From NCBI GenBank assembly GCA_017962825.1, contig JAGCUO010000013.1:1-48924 (forward strand): a stretch of 48,924 nucleotides of DNA. The letters are read 5' to 3'. Shown here piece by piece: positions 26,091-34,017 of this stretch. This DNA is from Lachnospiraceae bacterium (GTDB lineage: Bacteria; Bacillota; Clostridia; Lachnospirales; Lachnospiraceae). The position numbers and the translations under genes were made by a program. The stretch's first letter is position 1. The number at the start of each line of letters is the position of its first letter. Under the pieces are notes generated by a model. It was not told the DNA's origin. It worked only from the letters and a program-made list of their open reading frames with translations, and searched no databases.

Positions 26091-27014
26091 TTATTTGTCC
26101 TCCTTTTCGGATGACTTTACGGATGCCATATGCTTTTTGTGCATAAAACGGAGATAATCCCTGATGGTGGGAAAGGCTATGGCAAACGCAACGACCAGCG
26201 CGGTCATGAGCTTAAGTCCCTGTATGGGAACGATTCTTGTTTTAAGGACGATCGCATAAATAACCCTGTAGATCACAGATCCTACAATGGCGGCAACGGC
26301 CCCCTTAAATACGGTCTTTTTGCCAAGGATGGTCTCGCCGATTATTAGGCATGCAAGAGCTATGACTACGATACCTGTTCCGCTGTTGATATCAACGGTA
26401 TTCTGATACTGTCCTACCATTGCGCCTGAAAGAGCGGTTAGAGAGTTTGCCACGCATAATCCGACGGTTGTTGTAAATCTGGGATTTACGGAGGAAGCTC
26501 TTACCATATCGGGGTTATCACCTGTAGCACGGATCGAAAGACCGAGTCTTGTGGATAAGAACCAGATGAGGCCTGCAGCTGCCAGAGCGGTGATACATGC
26601 TACAAGCAACATGTCCGAATAGGCTCCCGCAAAAGAAGCCCTGCGGGCAAATATGGTAAACAGGGTATCGGTTTTGAGCAGGTTAACATTGGAACTCCAT
26701 CCCATTACCATAAGGTTTACGGTATAGAGACCGAAATTGGTTATTATACCCGCAAGGATCGAGGGTACACCGAATCTGGTCTGGAGAAGGGCTGTCACAA
26801 AACCGGCAAGGACGCCTGCTGCCATGGCCATGGGAATTCCCAGGAAAGGATGACCGGCCGCAGCCCAGGTTACGGATACGGCTGCACCCAGAACAAAGCA
26901 TCCGTCTGTGGTCATATCTGCAATATTGAGGATCCTGAAACTTAAAAACAGGGCAAGCGGTATGGGAGCATATAAAAGGCCCAGTTCCAGAGCTGTTTTG
27001 ATGATATATGCCAA
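26091..27014 (-). CDS. ABC importer permease (TrpY-like)
   Basis: A 307-residue membrane protein with about eight or nine helices and the BPD_transp_2-type pattern (FRILNIADMTTDGCFVLGAAV near the start; IRATGDNPDMVRAS in the cytoplasmic coupling loop). It is related to branched-chain amino-acid permeases and partners the PF04392 binding protein. Translation begins at TTG 27014 (reverse), with GGAGG placed just before; no ATG is available. A terminator hairpin lies between this gene and the binding-protein gene, so its expression is likely lower. Confidence 0.92.
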   Translation of the reverse strand: MAYIIKTALELGLLYAPIPLALFLSFRILNIADMTTDGCFVLGAAVSVTWAAAGHPFLGIPMAMAAGVLAGFVTALLQTRFGVPSILAGIITNFGLYTVNLMVMGWSSNVNLLKTDTLFTIFARRASFAGAYSDMLLVACITALAAAGLIWFLSTRLGLSIRATGDNPDMVRASSVNPRFTTTVGLCVANSLTALSGAMVGQYQNTVDINSGTGIVVIALACLIIGETILGKKTVFKGAVAAIVGSVIYRVIYAIVLKTRIVPIQGLKLMTALVVAFAIAFPTIRDYLRFMHKKHMASVKSSEKEDK

Positions 27015-27030
27015 AACGAAACCTCCTGAA

Positions 27031-27069
27031 AAAAAATATCCGGCTCTCCTTAAACGGAAAGCCGGATAC
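27031..27069 (-). terminator. intercistronic terminator between the binding protein and permease genes
   Basis: Read on the reverse strand, TATCCGGCTTTCC... pairs with ...AGAGCCGGATA (nine-base core TATCCGGCT/AGCCGGATA) and is followed by eight T residues, directly before the permease ribosome site. Confidence 0.88.
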
Positions 27070-27083
27070 TATTATATACCATA

Positions 27084-28079
27084 TCACTCTTCGGAAGTGG
27101 TAACTTCTACGATTTCTCCGAAAGAAGAAAATACGGAATAATCGATTCCGATAGCTTCAGCGGTCTCAGTGTTGACGGTAACGATTCCGCCTTCCATGGT
27201 GTAATAATCTTCCATGTCGTTCATTCCCTGAGTAACAGCCTGATAAGCTAGATCGGCGGTCTTGGTACCGAGAGCGGTGTAGTTAACTCCGCAGGTGGTG
27301 AAACCACCGTTTCTTACGAAAGAGTCAGCACCGGTGTAGTGAGGGATTCCGGCAGCGGCAAGATCTTCATAGATAGCAAGCTCTGCAGCCATGATCACGT
27401 TGTCGGTGGGAGTGAAGATAGCATCTACGCCTTCAGCGATAAGTGAAGAAACGGCAGCAACTACTTCATCGTTGGTGGAAGCAGTGTACTCTACATAAGA
27501 AGCTCCCTTTTCCTCGATAAGAGCTTTAGCCTCTTCAATGGGAAGAGCGGAGTTTGCTTCTGAAAGAGAATAAAGAAGTCCGATCTTGGAGGCATCGTTA
27601 TCTGCAGCGAAGATCATATCGATGATGGTAGCGGTATCGAGCATGTCACTGGTTCCGGTTACATTTTCGATTCCTGCAAGTCCGGCACCTTCGGGATCGG
27701 AGATCGCAGCATAAACAACGGGGGTCTTGGAAGCAGAGGTGCTGGTTGCGGCAACCTGTGCTGCCATGGTTGCGATGGGGATGATGACATCACATCCGTC
27801 TGCAACTGCCTGATCTGAGATCTGCTTGAGAGTACTCTGATCGTTCTGTCCGGAGTATAAGGTATAGGTGATGGTTACTCCGTTTGCCTCGGCAAGAACA
27901 TCAAGTTCTGCGGTGATGGCATTTGCAATCTCATCAAGAGATGCGTGGTCGAGCTGTTTGATAACAGCAACCTTGATCTCGTCATTTGAAGAAGCGGTCT
28001 TTCCGCATCCTGCAAGAGACAGGGTCATAAGTGCGGCAGAAGCAAGGGCAACTGCCTTTTTGAAAAGATTCTTTTTCAT
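27084..28079 (-). CDS. ABC substrate-binding lipoprotein (ABC_sub_bind, TrpX-like)
   Basis: A 331-residue lipoprotein: MKKNLFKKAV, a hydrophobic stretch, then lipobox LAGC (Cys near residue 23). The body matches PF04392 binding proteins: IKVAVIKQLDHASLDEI, SDQAVADGCDVIIPIAT, PVVYAAISDPEGAGL, and IFTPTDNVIMAAE. The start is ATG 28079 (reverse) preceded by AAAGGAT; a longer reading to 28124 is not needed. Known relatives bind tryptophan, tyrosine or other small metabolites; the ligand here is not determined. It has its own strong promoter and the next gene sits behind a terminator, so it is expected to be made in excess over the permease. Confidence 0.93.
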   Translation of the reverse strand: MKKNLFKKAVALASAALMTLSLAGCGKTASSNDEIKVAVIKQLDHASLDEIANAITAELDVLAEANGVTITYTLYSGQNDQSTLKQISDQAVADGCDVIIPIATMAAQVAATSTSASKTPVVYAAISDPEGAGLAGIENVTGTSDMLDTATIIDMIFAADNDASKIGLLYSLSEANSALPIEEAKALIEEKGASYVEYTASTNDEVVAAVSSLIAEGVDAIFTPTDNVIMAAELAIYEDLAAAGIPHYTGADSFVRNGGFTTCGVNYTALGTKTADLAYQAVTQGMNDMEDYYTMEGGIVTVNTETAEAIGIDYSVFSSFGEIVEVTTSEE

Positions 28080-28143
28080 AATATCCTTTCTGCCATGATA
28101 GGCACTCCTCATACAATCGCGCACTTTAGTACGCTAATGTATC

Positions 28144-28172
28144 ATATTACAGGCAGGAGTCCCGTTCGTCAA
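28144..28172 (-). promoter_or_regulatory. sigma-A promoter of the ABC importer operon
   Basis: On the reverse strand TTGACG (28172-28167) and TAATAT (28149-28144) are separated by exactly 17 bases, about 65 bases before the binding-protein start. Confidence 0.8.
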
Positions 28173-28180
28173 ATATTTCC

Positions 28181-28209
28181 TTGCGAGGGGGTATCCTGTG
28201 GTCTAAAAT
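28181..28209 (+). promoter_or_regulatory. candidate promoter of metY
   Basis: TTGCGA (28181-28186) and TAAAAT (28204-28209) with a 17-base spacer. It lies back-to-back with the divergent importer promoter, the two -35 boxes only eight bases apart. No SAM riboswitch or T-box is visible in the 37-base leader. Confidence 0.65.
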
Positions 28210-28246
28210 AAATAAAGATTTTATTCAGGCCCTACAAGGAGGAAAG

Positions 28247-29515
28247 ATGAGACAGGAAACTAAATGTATTCAGGCAGGATATGAACCCAAAAACGGCGAA
28301 TCCCGTATGATACCCATTGTTCAGAGCACCACTTTTAAGTATGACACCAGTGAGGATATGGGTAAGCTTTTTGATCTGGAAGCCAGCGGATACTTCTATA
28401 CAAGACTCCAGAACCCCACCAACGATTATGTAGCTGCAAAGATTGCGGCACTTGAGGGCGGAACGGCAGCAATGCTCACAAGTTCGGGACAGGCAGCCAA
28501 TATGTTTGCCGTTTTCAACCTGGCTAACTGTGGGGATCATGTTATCGCATCCTCTTCAATATACGGCGGAACCTTCAATCTCTTTAATGTAACCATGAGA
28601 AAGATGGGAATTGAATTTACCTTCATTTCTCCCGACTGCACGGAAGAAGAGCTGGAAGCCGCGTTTAAGCCTAATACCAAGGCTGTATTCGGTGAGACCA
28701 TCGCAAATCCCGCTCTTACCGTATTTGACTTCGAAAAATTTTCTAAGATAGCACATAAGCACGGTGTTCCCCTTATTGTGGACAACACCTTTGCAACTCC
28801 CATAAACTGCAGACCTTTTGAGTGGGGAGCTGATATAGTAACACATTCCACCACAAAGTATATGGACGGACATGACGTGGCTGTAGGCGGATGCGTCGTG
28901 GATTCCGGTAAGTTCGACTGGATGGCTCATGCCGACAAATTCCCCGGACTCTGCACTCCCGACGAGAGCTATCACGGAATCACTTATGCCGAGAAGTTCG
29001 GCAAGGAAGGCGCCTTCATCACCAAGTGTACCGCTCAGCTCATGAGAGATATGGGCTGCATCCAGGCTCCTCAGAATGCATTTTATCTTAATCTGGGCCT
29101 CGAGTCCCTTGCGGTAAGAATGCCCAGACATTGTGAGAATGCCCAGAAAGTTGCCGAGTTCCTTCAGGGTAACGATAAAGTGGCATGGATCACCTATCCC
29201 GGACTTAAGGGAGACAAGTACTATGAGCTTGCTCAGAAATATATGCCTGACGGCACCTGCGGAGTTATCTCCTTTGGCGTAAAGGGCGGACGAAAAGCTG
29301 CCGAGGACTTCATGAGAAAACTCAAGGTTGCTATGATCGCTACACATGTTGCGGATGCGCACACCTGCGTACTTCACCCCGCTTCTTCTACCCACAGACA
29401 GTTATCCGATGAAGAACTAATTGCGGCCGGAGTAGGCCCCGATCTTATCAGACTCAGCGTTGGTCTTGAAAACGCAGATGATATCATTGAAGATCTTAAG
29501 CAGGCGCTTGCCTGA
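28247..29515 (+). CDS. metY: O-acetylhomoserine sulfhydrylase / aminocarboxypropyltransferase
   Basis: A 422-residue PLP enzyme of the Cys/Met metabolism family. The PLP lysine is Lys204 in HSTTKYMDGH; other motifs are YFYTRLQNPTNDYVAAK, TSSGQAANMFA, VDNTFATPINCRPFEWGAD and the C-terminal LHPASSTHRQLSDEEL. Its length and sequence favour MetY, which makes homocysteine from O-acetylhomoserine and sulfide, over cystathionine gamma-synthase or lyase. ATG 28247 follows AAGGAGG; the reading from 28181 overlaps its promoter. YbjQ and galK follow on the same strand but with their own ribosome sites. Confidence 0.92.
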   Translation: MRQETKCIQAGYEPKNGESRMIPIVQSTTFKYDTSEDMGKLFDLEASGYFYTRLQNPTNDYVAAKIAALEGGTAAMLTSSGQAANMFAVFNLANCGDHVIASSSIYGGTFNLFNVTMRKMGIEFTFISPDCTEEELEAAFKPNTKAVFGETIANPALTVFDFEKFSKIAHKHGVPLIVDNTFATPINCRPFEWGADIVTHSTTKYMDGHDVAVGGCVVDSGKFDWMAHADKFPGLCTPDESYHGITYAEKFGKEGAFITKCTAQLMRDMGCIQAPQNAFYLNLGLESLAVRMPRHCENAQKVAEFLQGNDKVAWITYPGLKGDKYYELAQKYMPDGTCGVISFGVKGGRKAAEDFMRKLKVAMIATHVADAHTCVLHPASSTHRQLSDEELIAAGVGPDLIRLSVGLENADDIIEDLKQALA

Positions 29516-29536
29516 CCACTTGAAAGGAGGGCCGTT

Positions 29537-29857
29537 ATGATAGTAACTACTACACCCGGTGTCGATGGATTCAAGATCGTTGAATATAAGGGTATTGTAT
29601 TCGGAGAAGTCATTGCCGGCGTAAACGTTATCAAGGATATGGTAGCCGGACTTTCCAATTTCTTCGGCGGACGTTCCTCAACCTATGAGGATGAGCTTAT
29701 TCAGGCAAGGCAGCAGGCGGTTGCCGAGATGCAGCAGCGTGCCGCACAGATGGGTGCAAATGCCGTAGTAGGCGTTGATATAGATTACGAAGTACTTGGT
29801 GCGGATAACGGAATGCTCATGGTAACTGCAAGCGGAACCGCAGTGGTTATTCAGTAA
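29537..29857 (+). CDS. YbjQ/UPF0145 family protein
   Basis: A 106-residue protein with the characteristic start of the UPF0145 family ([16 protein letters not shown]-like, here [15 protein letters not shown]), a helical middle ([20 protein letters not shown]) and [14 protein letters not shown] near the C-terminus. The fold is a small pentameric alpha/beta domain sometimes called heavy-metal-binding, though the evidence for metal binding is thin. AAAGGAGGG precedes the ATG. It is 21 bases after metY and 18 before galK. Confidence 0.93.
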   Translation: MIVTTTPGVDGFKIVEYKGIVFGEVIAGVNVIKDMVAGLSNFFGGRSSTYEDELIQARQQAVAEMQQRAAQMGANAVVGVDIDYEVLGADNGMLMVTASGTAVVIQ

Positions 29858-29875
29858 GCGATACGGGGTACGAAT

Positions 29876-31060
29876 ATGGAAAGTGCACAGGAAGTAAAAA
29901 ACAGGATATTGGAAGTTTTTGCCGATAAGTACGGTTCCAAAGACGGAGTAAGGGTTTTCTTTGCTCCCGGAAGAGTCAATCTTATAGGTGAGCATACCGA
30001 TTATAACGGCGGACATGTATTCCCCTGTGCTCTTACGATAGGAACATACGGAGCTGTCCGTATGAGAGATGACAGACAGCTTCGTTTTTATTCCATGAAC
30101 TTTGAAGAAAAGGGAGTCCTCACATCCTCTTTGGATGATATGAAACCCCTTGAGGACAAAGAATGGGCAGCATATCCCAAGGGAATGATCTGGGCTTTCG
30201 GAGAAAAAGGTTACAAAGTCGACAAGGGCTTTGATCTGGTCCTTTACGGTAATATCCCCAACGGCTCAGGATTATCATCCTCCGCATCGGTTGAGGTTCT
30301 TACGGGTTATTTCCTCCGTGAACTGTACGGCTTTGACGGTATCACCAATCAGGATATCGCGCTTATCGGACAGTATTCGGAGAACAAATATAACGGTGTT
30401 AACTGCGGGATCATGGACCAGTTCGCCATCGCAATGGGTAAAAAAGACAATGCGATCTTCCTTGATACCGCTACTCTTCAATACGAATATGCTCCCGTTG
30501 TTCTTCGCGATGCAAAGCTTGTTATCGTCTGCTCCAACAAAAAGAGAGGGCTCGGCGATTCCAAGTACAACGAAAGACGTGCGGAGTGTGAGAAGGCTCT
30601 TTCAGAGATAAGGGAATTCCTTGATGTTAAGACTTTAGGAGATCTTGATGAAGCGACTTTCGGTAAGTTTGAATCTCTGATCAAGGATGATGTAAGGGTC
30701 AGAAGGGCAAGACATGCCGTTTATGAAAACCGAAGAACCGTTTCCGCCGTTGAAGCTTTAAAACGCGGAGACATTAAAGTATTCGGACAGCTCATGAACG
30801 CATCCCACGAATCACTCAGGGATGATTATGAGGTAACCGGTATAGAGCTTGATACACTTGTGGATGCCGCAAGAAAGGTTCCCGGAGTCATAGGTGCCAG
30901 AATGACCGGTGCGGGCTTTGGAGGATGTACCGTAAACATCGTAAAAGAATCATCCGTGGATGAGTTCATTAAGAAAGTCGGAGAGGAGTATCTGAATAAG
31001 ATCGGATATGCCGCTGATTTCTATGTAGTGGATATCGGCGACGGTCCGGGTGAGATCTGA
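29876..31060 (+). CDS. galK: galactokinase
   Basis: A 394-residue GHMP kinase that phosphorylates galactose at C1 in the Leloir pathway. The galactokinase signature GRVNLIGEHTDYNGG starts at residue 32, the ATP loop is PNGSGLSSSASVEV, and the C-terminal motif is RMTGAGFGGCTVNIV. The catalytic Asp is in CGIMDQFAIAMG. The ribosome site (GGGGTACGAAT) is modest. No other gal genes are in the window. Its stop directly abuts the stop of a convergent gene inside an 18-base palindrome. Confidence 0.96.
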   Translation: MESAQEVKNRILEVFADKYGSKDGVRVFFAPGRVNLIGEHTDYNGGHVFPCALTIGTYGAVRMRDDRQLRFYSMNFEEKGVLTSSLDDMKPLEDKEWAAYPKGMIWAFGEKGYKVDKGFDLVLYGNIPNGSGLSSSASVEVLTGYFLRELYGFDGITNQDIALIGQYSENKYNGVNCGIMDQFAIAMGKKDNAIFLDTATLQYEYAPVVLRDAKLVIVCSNKKRGLGDSKYNERRAECEKALSEIREFLDVKTLGDLDEATFGKFESLIKDDVRVRRARHAVYENRRTVSAVEALKRGDIKVFGQLMNASHESLRDDYEVTGIELDTLVDAARKVPGVIGARMTGAGFGGCTVNIVKESSVDEFIKKVGEEYLNKIGYAADFYVVDIGDGPGEI

Positions 31061-31069
31061 TCAGATCTC
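31052..31069. repeat. 18-bp perfect palindrome holding two convergent stop codons
   Basis: GAGATCTGATCAGATCTC contains the galK stop TGA and, on the other strand, the stop of the neighbouring gene. Both proteins end Glu-Ile. No T tract follows, so it is a weak terminator at best. Confidence 0.8.
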
Positions 31070-31663
31070 TTCCAGATACCTTAAGATGACATTTTTGCTG
31101 GATGAATTAAGATTCTCGGCGGTCTTTCGCAGATTCTCGATCTTTTCGGGTTCATTGTTATCCCGATAATAAACTGCCAGTTTTCTGTATGCGGAAGTGA
31201 CATCCGCGTGAATCCTGACCTGCTCTTCCAAAAGAGGGACGGCTTCGACGGTATATCCGTTTTCCCATAATCTGTCGGCCCATTTCCGGATGGTCTGGAC
31301 CAGAAGGGTGAACCTGTCATCATACTCGGAAAGCTGCTTTAGGTTGGCAACGCCGTATTTAAGCTTTAGATCCGTATTGGTATAACCTGTCAGATTAACG
31401 ATCTTTTCATTTGAAAGTTCCTTGATAAGTTCCCGGCATTCGGTGACCTCAGGGTCGTCAGCCATTACATCCATGGGAAAAGAAGACATATCGGGTTTTA
31501 CGTATACGAGATCGTCGAGAGGCTTTCTGCGGACATCGTTTGCTTTACGTTCTCTTTCCCAAAAAGCTTTCTCGCTGTTTTCTTCGATCCTTCTGTTTCG
31601 TCTGATGTTATGTCTTACCAGCAGGATGAAGATTATGAAACTTGCAAAAACAGGATACTTCAT
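31061..31663 (-). CDS. membrane-anchored TPR-like protein of unknown function
   Basis: A 200-residue protein with one N-terminal helix (about residues 4-17, PVFASFIIFILLVR), a short basic/charged juxtamembrane stretch and a helical cytoplasmic domain. Residues about 130-200 read like tetratricopeptide units (WADRLWENGYTVEAVPLLEEQVRI; TSAYRKLAVYYRDNNEPEKIENL). I do not recognise the family. The start ATG at 31663 has no Shine-Dalgarno; a TATTAT box sits only about 10 bases upstream, so the message may be nearly leaderless, or the start may be misplaced. It is convergent with galK and divergent from the 35-residue peptide gene. Confidence 0.7.
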   Translation of the reverse strand: MKYPVFASFIIFILLVRHNIRRNRRIEENSEKAFWERERKANDVRRKPLDDLVYVKPDMSSFPMDVMADDPEVTECRELIKELSNEKIVNLTGYTNTDLKLKYGVANLKQLSEYDDRFTLLVQTIRKWADRLWENGYTVEAVPLLEEQVRIHADVTSAYRKLAVYYRDNNEPEKIENLRKTAENLNSSSKNVILRYLEEI

Positions 31664-31706
31664 ACTATAATAGTCCCCGATATACGTTTAAAAAGGGTAA
31701 TCCGAT

Positions 31707-31814
31707 ATGATGAATTTACACAGTCGTAAAAATAAAAGAATCCTCGCGGCGGTCATAGTCATAATTTTGGCCATTGCAATGATAGTTCCGATTATAGCAT
31801 CTGCCCTTGGCTGA
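31707..31814 (+). CDS. 35-residue single-pass membrane peptide
   Basis: A short reading frame, MMNLHSRKNKRILAAV..., with a basic N-terminus followed by a hydrophobic helix to the end (VIVIILAIAMIVPIIASALG in part). The composition (KNKR then a clean 20-residue helix) is what real small membrane proteins look like. A weak AAAGGG lies before the two ATGs. It is 33 bases upstream of the next gene and on the same strand. Function unknown; coding status rests on composition only. Confidence 0.5.
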   Translation: MMNLHSRKNKRILAAVIVIILAIAMIVPIIASALG

Positions 31815-31847
31815 TTCAATCAGTGAGGGCGCCGGAGGATATACGGG

Positions 31848-32321
31848 ATGAATAATGTAAATGGCGCAGCATCTGCTTGCGCCTCTTTTGATATTACGGT
31901 ATCCGGATATGCGGGATCCTACGGTGCGGCAAAGGCCTGCATCGAGGCGGAAAAGTGCCCCGACGGTATTCGTGAAGATATCTGGAAAAGACTCACGATG
32001 TGGGCCGGGAAGACACTTTCTTCGTATTCTTTTTCCCGGAAAACAGAGAGCATTCACAGGCTCTTATGGGAGATCGGAGAAAAAAAACACGGATTTTGCG
32101 TAAATGTTCGCGACATACCTCTTTGTCAGGAGGCGGTGGAGATCTGCGAGGCTCTGGGACTGAATATATATGAGCTGGAATCTGCAGATCTCGAATTAGG
32201 CATAAATACTTATCCTTATCCGGATGGACATGTCCGGATAGGTGAGATAATACCGGGACGGGATAAACTCATCATCAATGGTGAGGATGTGTCCTGCATG
32301 AACAGACCCGGGACAGATTAA
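31848..32321 (+). CDS. C-terminal-domain-only AIR synthase/HypE-related protein
   Basis: A 157-residue protein matching only the C-terminal half of AIR-synthase-related (HypE/PurM superfamily) proteins. Recognisable pieces are ITVSGYAGSYGAAKACI, then IHRLLWEIGEKKHGFCVNVRDIPLCQEAVEICEALGL (core: RDIPLCQEAVEICEALGL), and the ending RIGEIIPGRDKLIINGE. Full-length relatives are about 320-340 residues with an N-terminal ATP-binding and dimer domain that is absent here. The ATG has a good ribosome site (CCGGAGGAT), so this is an intact small gene, not simply debris. Activity without the N-terminal half is doubtful; binding or a regulatory role is possible. Confidence 0.65.
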   Translation: MNNVNGAASACASFDITVSGYAGSYGAAKACIEAEKCPDGIREDIWKRLTMWAGKTLSSYSFSRKTESIHRLLWEIGEKKHGFCVNVRDIPLCQEAVEICEALGLNIYELESADLELGINTYPYPDGHVRIGEIIPGRDKLIINGEDVSCMNRPGTD

Positions 32322-32355
32322 TTTTTTCATACCTTTATGGGATCAGGAGGAAAAA

Positions 32356-32844
32356 ATGGAATTCAGAGAAGAACTGCTTCGCATCATGGAAAAAAACAGC
32401 CGCATGAACACCAAGGAACTGGCGGTGTTATTAGGGGTTTCCGAAGAAGCGGCGATAAATGAACTCAAGGCCCTTGAAGATGAAGGAACCATCTGCGGTT
32501 ACCACACCATGGTCAATTGGGACAATGTTTCTACAGAAAAGGTTACCGCGCTTATCGAAGTAAAGGTTACTCCACAGAGAGGACAGGGGTTTGACAACAT
32601 CGCGGAGCGTATCTATAACTATCCCGAAGTTGAGAGTGTATACCTTATGGCCGGAGGATATGACCTGATGGTCATCCTTGAGGGAAAAACCCTTAAAGAG
32701 GTATCCGGATTTGTAACCGAAAAGCTTTCCGCACTTGAGACCGTAACCGGAACCGCGACACACTTTATCCTCAAGAAGTATAAAGACCACGGAACCATTC
32801 TCGGTAAGAAAAAAGAAGATACGAGGGAGATTGTGACACCATGA
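32356..32844 (+). CDS. Lrp/AsnC-family transcriptional regulator
   Basis: A 162-residue regulator: an N-terminal winged helix (MNTKELAVLLGVSEEAAINELKALEDEGTICGYH) followed by the RAM ligand-binding domain (VTALIEVKVTPQRGQGFDNIAERIYNYPEVESVYLMAGGYDLMVILEG). AGGAGG precedes the ATG. Its stop overlaps the start of the aminotransferase by four bases (ATGA), so the two are translated together. Such pairs are common in Clostridia, where the Lrp protein probably senses an amino acid made or used by the aminotransferase. Confidence 0.94.
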   Translation: MEFREELLRIMEKNSRMNTKELAVLLGVSEEAAINELKALEDEGTICGYHTMVNWDNVSTEKVTALIEVKVTPQRGQGFDNIAERIYNYPEVESVYLMAGGYDLMVILEGKTLKEVSGFVTEKLSALETVTGTATHFILKKYKDHGTILGKKKEDTREIVTP

Positions 32845-34016
32845 GAGATCCTCTTGCAAAAAAAGTTGTAGATATTAAGCCTTCGGGCATCAGAAAATTC
32901 TTTGATATCGTAAGCGAGATGAAAGACGCCATTTCACTCGGCGTCGGCGAACCCGATTTCGATACTCCCTGGCATATAAGGGATGAGGGCATCTATGCTC
33001 TTGAAAAGGGTAAAACCTTCTATACCTCAAATGCCGGACTTAAAGAGCTCAGAGAAGAGATTGCTGCATATCTTAAGCGTACCCAGGATATCATGTACGA
33101 TCCCGTCAGCGAGATCCTCGTTACCGTCGGAGGATCCGAGGGTATCGATGTTGCACTCAGAGCAATGTGCGACCCCGGAGATGAGGTACTTATCCCCCAG
33201 CCCAGTTATGTATCCTACGAGCCCTGCGCAGTACTTACCGGTGCAAAGCCCGTTATCATAAACCTTAAGCCCGAAAACGAGTTCAGACTCACCGCACAGG
33301 AGATCGAAGAGGCAGTTACCGAGAAGACCAAGATCCTGGTACTTCCCTTCCCCAACAATCCTACCGGTGCGATCATGGAACAGAGTGATCTCGAGGCTAT
33401 CAGGGAAGTTATCATCAAGCATGACCTTTATGTAATCTCCGATGAGATCTACGGGGAACTCACATATAAGGGAAAGCATATTTCCATCGCAACCCTTCCC
33501 GGAATGCAGGAGAGAACCATTCTCATCAACGGTTTCTCCAAGGCATATGCAATGACCGGATGGAGACTCGGATATGCTTGCGGTCCCAAGAATATCCTTG
33601 CCCAGATGACCAAGATCCACCAGTTTGCGATCATGTGTGCTCCCACTACCAGCCAGTATGCTGCAATCGAAGCCGTCAAAAACGGTGATCCCGATATCGC
33701 AAGGATGAGAGACAGCTATAACATGAGAAGAAGATTCCTTCTCAATGCTTTCAAAGAGATGAACATCGAATGCTTTGAACCCTTCGGAGCATTTTACGTA
33801 TTCCCCTGCATCAAGGAATTCGGCATGACCAGTGAAGAGTTTGCGACCAGATTCCTGCAGGAAGATAAAGTTGCAGCCGTTCCCGGAACTGCATTCGGTG
33901 ACAGCGGAGAAGGATATCTGAGAATATCCTATGCATATTCTCTTGAAAGACTTGAAGAGGCAATGAAGAGATTTGCGCATTTTGTAGAAAAGCTTCGCGC
34001 ACAGAAGAACGCATAA
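32841..34016 (+). CDS. PLP-dependent class I/II aminotransferase
   Basis: A 391-residue fold-type I aminotransferase. The PLP lysine is Lys234 in GFSKAYAMTGWRLG; other hallmarks are the NPTG motif (FPNNPTGAIME), SDEIYGELTY and the C-terminal RISYA arginine that binds the substrate carboxylate. It fits the aspartate/aromatic/alanine aminotransferase subgroup (PatA/AlaA-like); exact substrate cannot be read. It overlaps the Lrp gene by four bases, and rsmA begins two bases after its stop, making a three-gene unit ending at a terminator. Confidence 0.93.
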   Translation: MRDPLAKKVVDIKPSGIRKFFDIVSEMKDAISLGVGEPDFDTPWHIRDEGIYALEKGKTFYTSNAGLKELREEIAAYLKRTQDIMYDPVSEILVTVGGSEGIDVALRAMCDPGDEVLIPQPSYVSYEPCAVLTGAKPVIINLKPENEFRLTAQEIEEAVTEKTKILVLPFPNNPTGAIMEQSDLEAIREVIIKHDLYVISDEIYGELTYKGKHISIATLPGMQERTILINGFSKAYAMTGWRLGYACGPKNILAQMTKIHQFAIMCAPTTSQYAAIEAVKNGDPDIARMRDSYNMRRRFLLNAFKEMNIECFEPFGAFYVFPCIKEFGMTSEEFATRFLQEDKVAAVPGTAFGDSGEGYLRISYAYSLERLEEAMKRFAHFVEKLRAQKNA

Positions 34017-34017
34017 T

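Noticed and set aside
28080-28246. SAM riboswitch or T-box before metY or the importer
   Set aside because: The region is short, contains two back-to-back promoters, and lacks the conserved core sequences.
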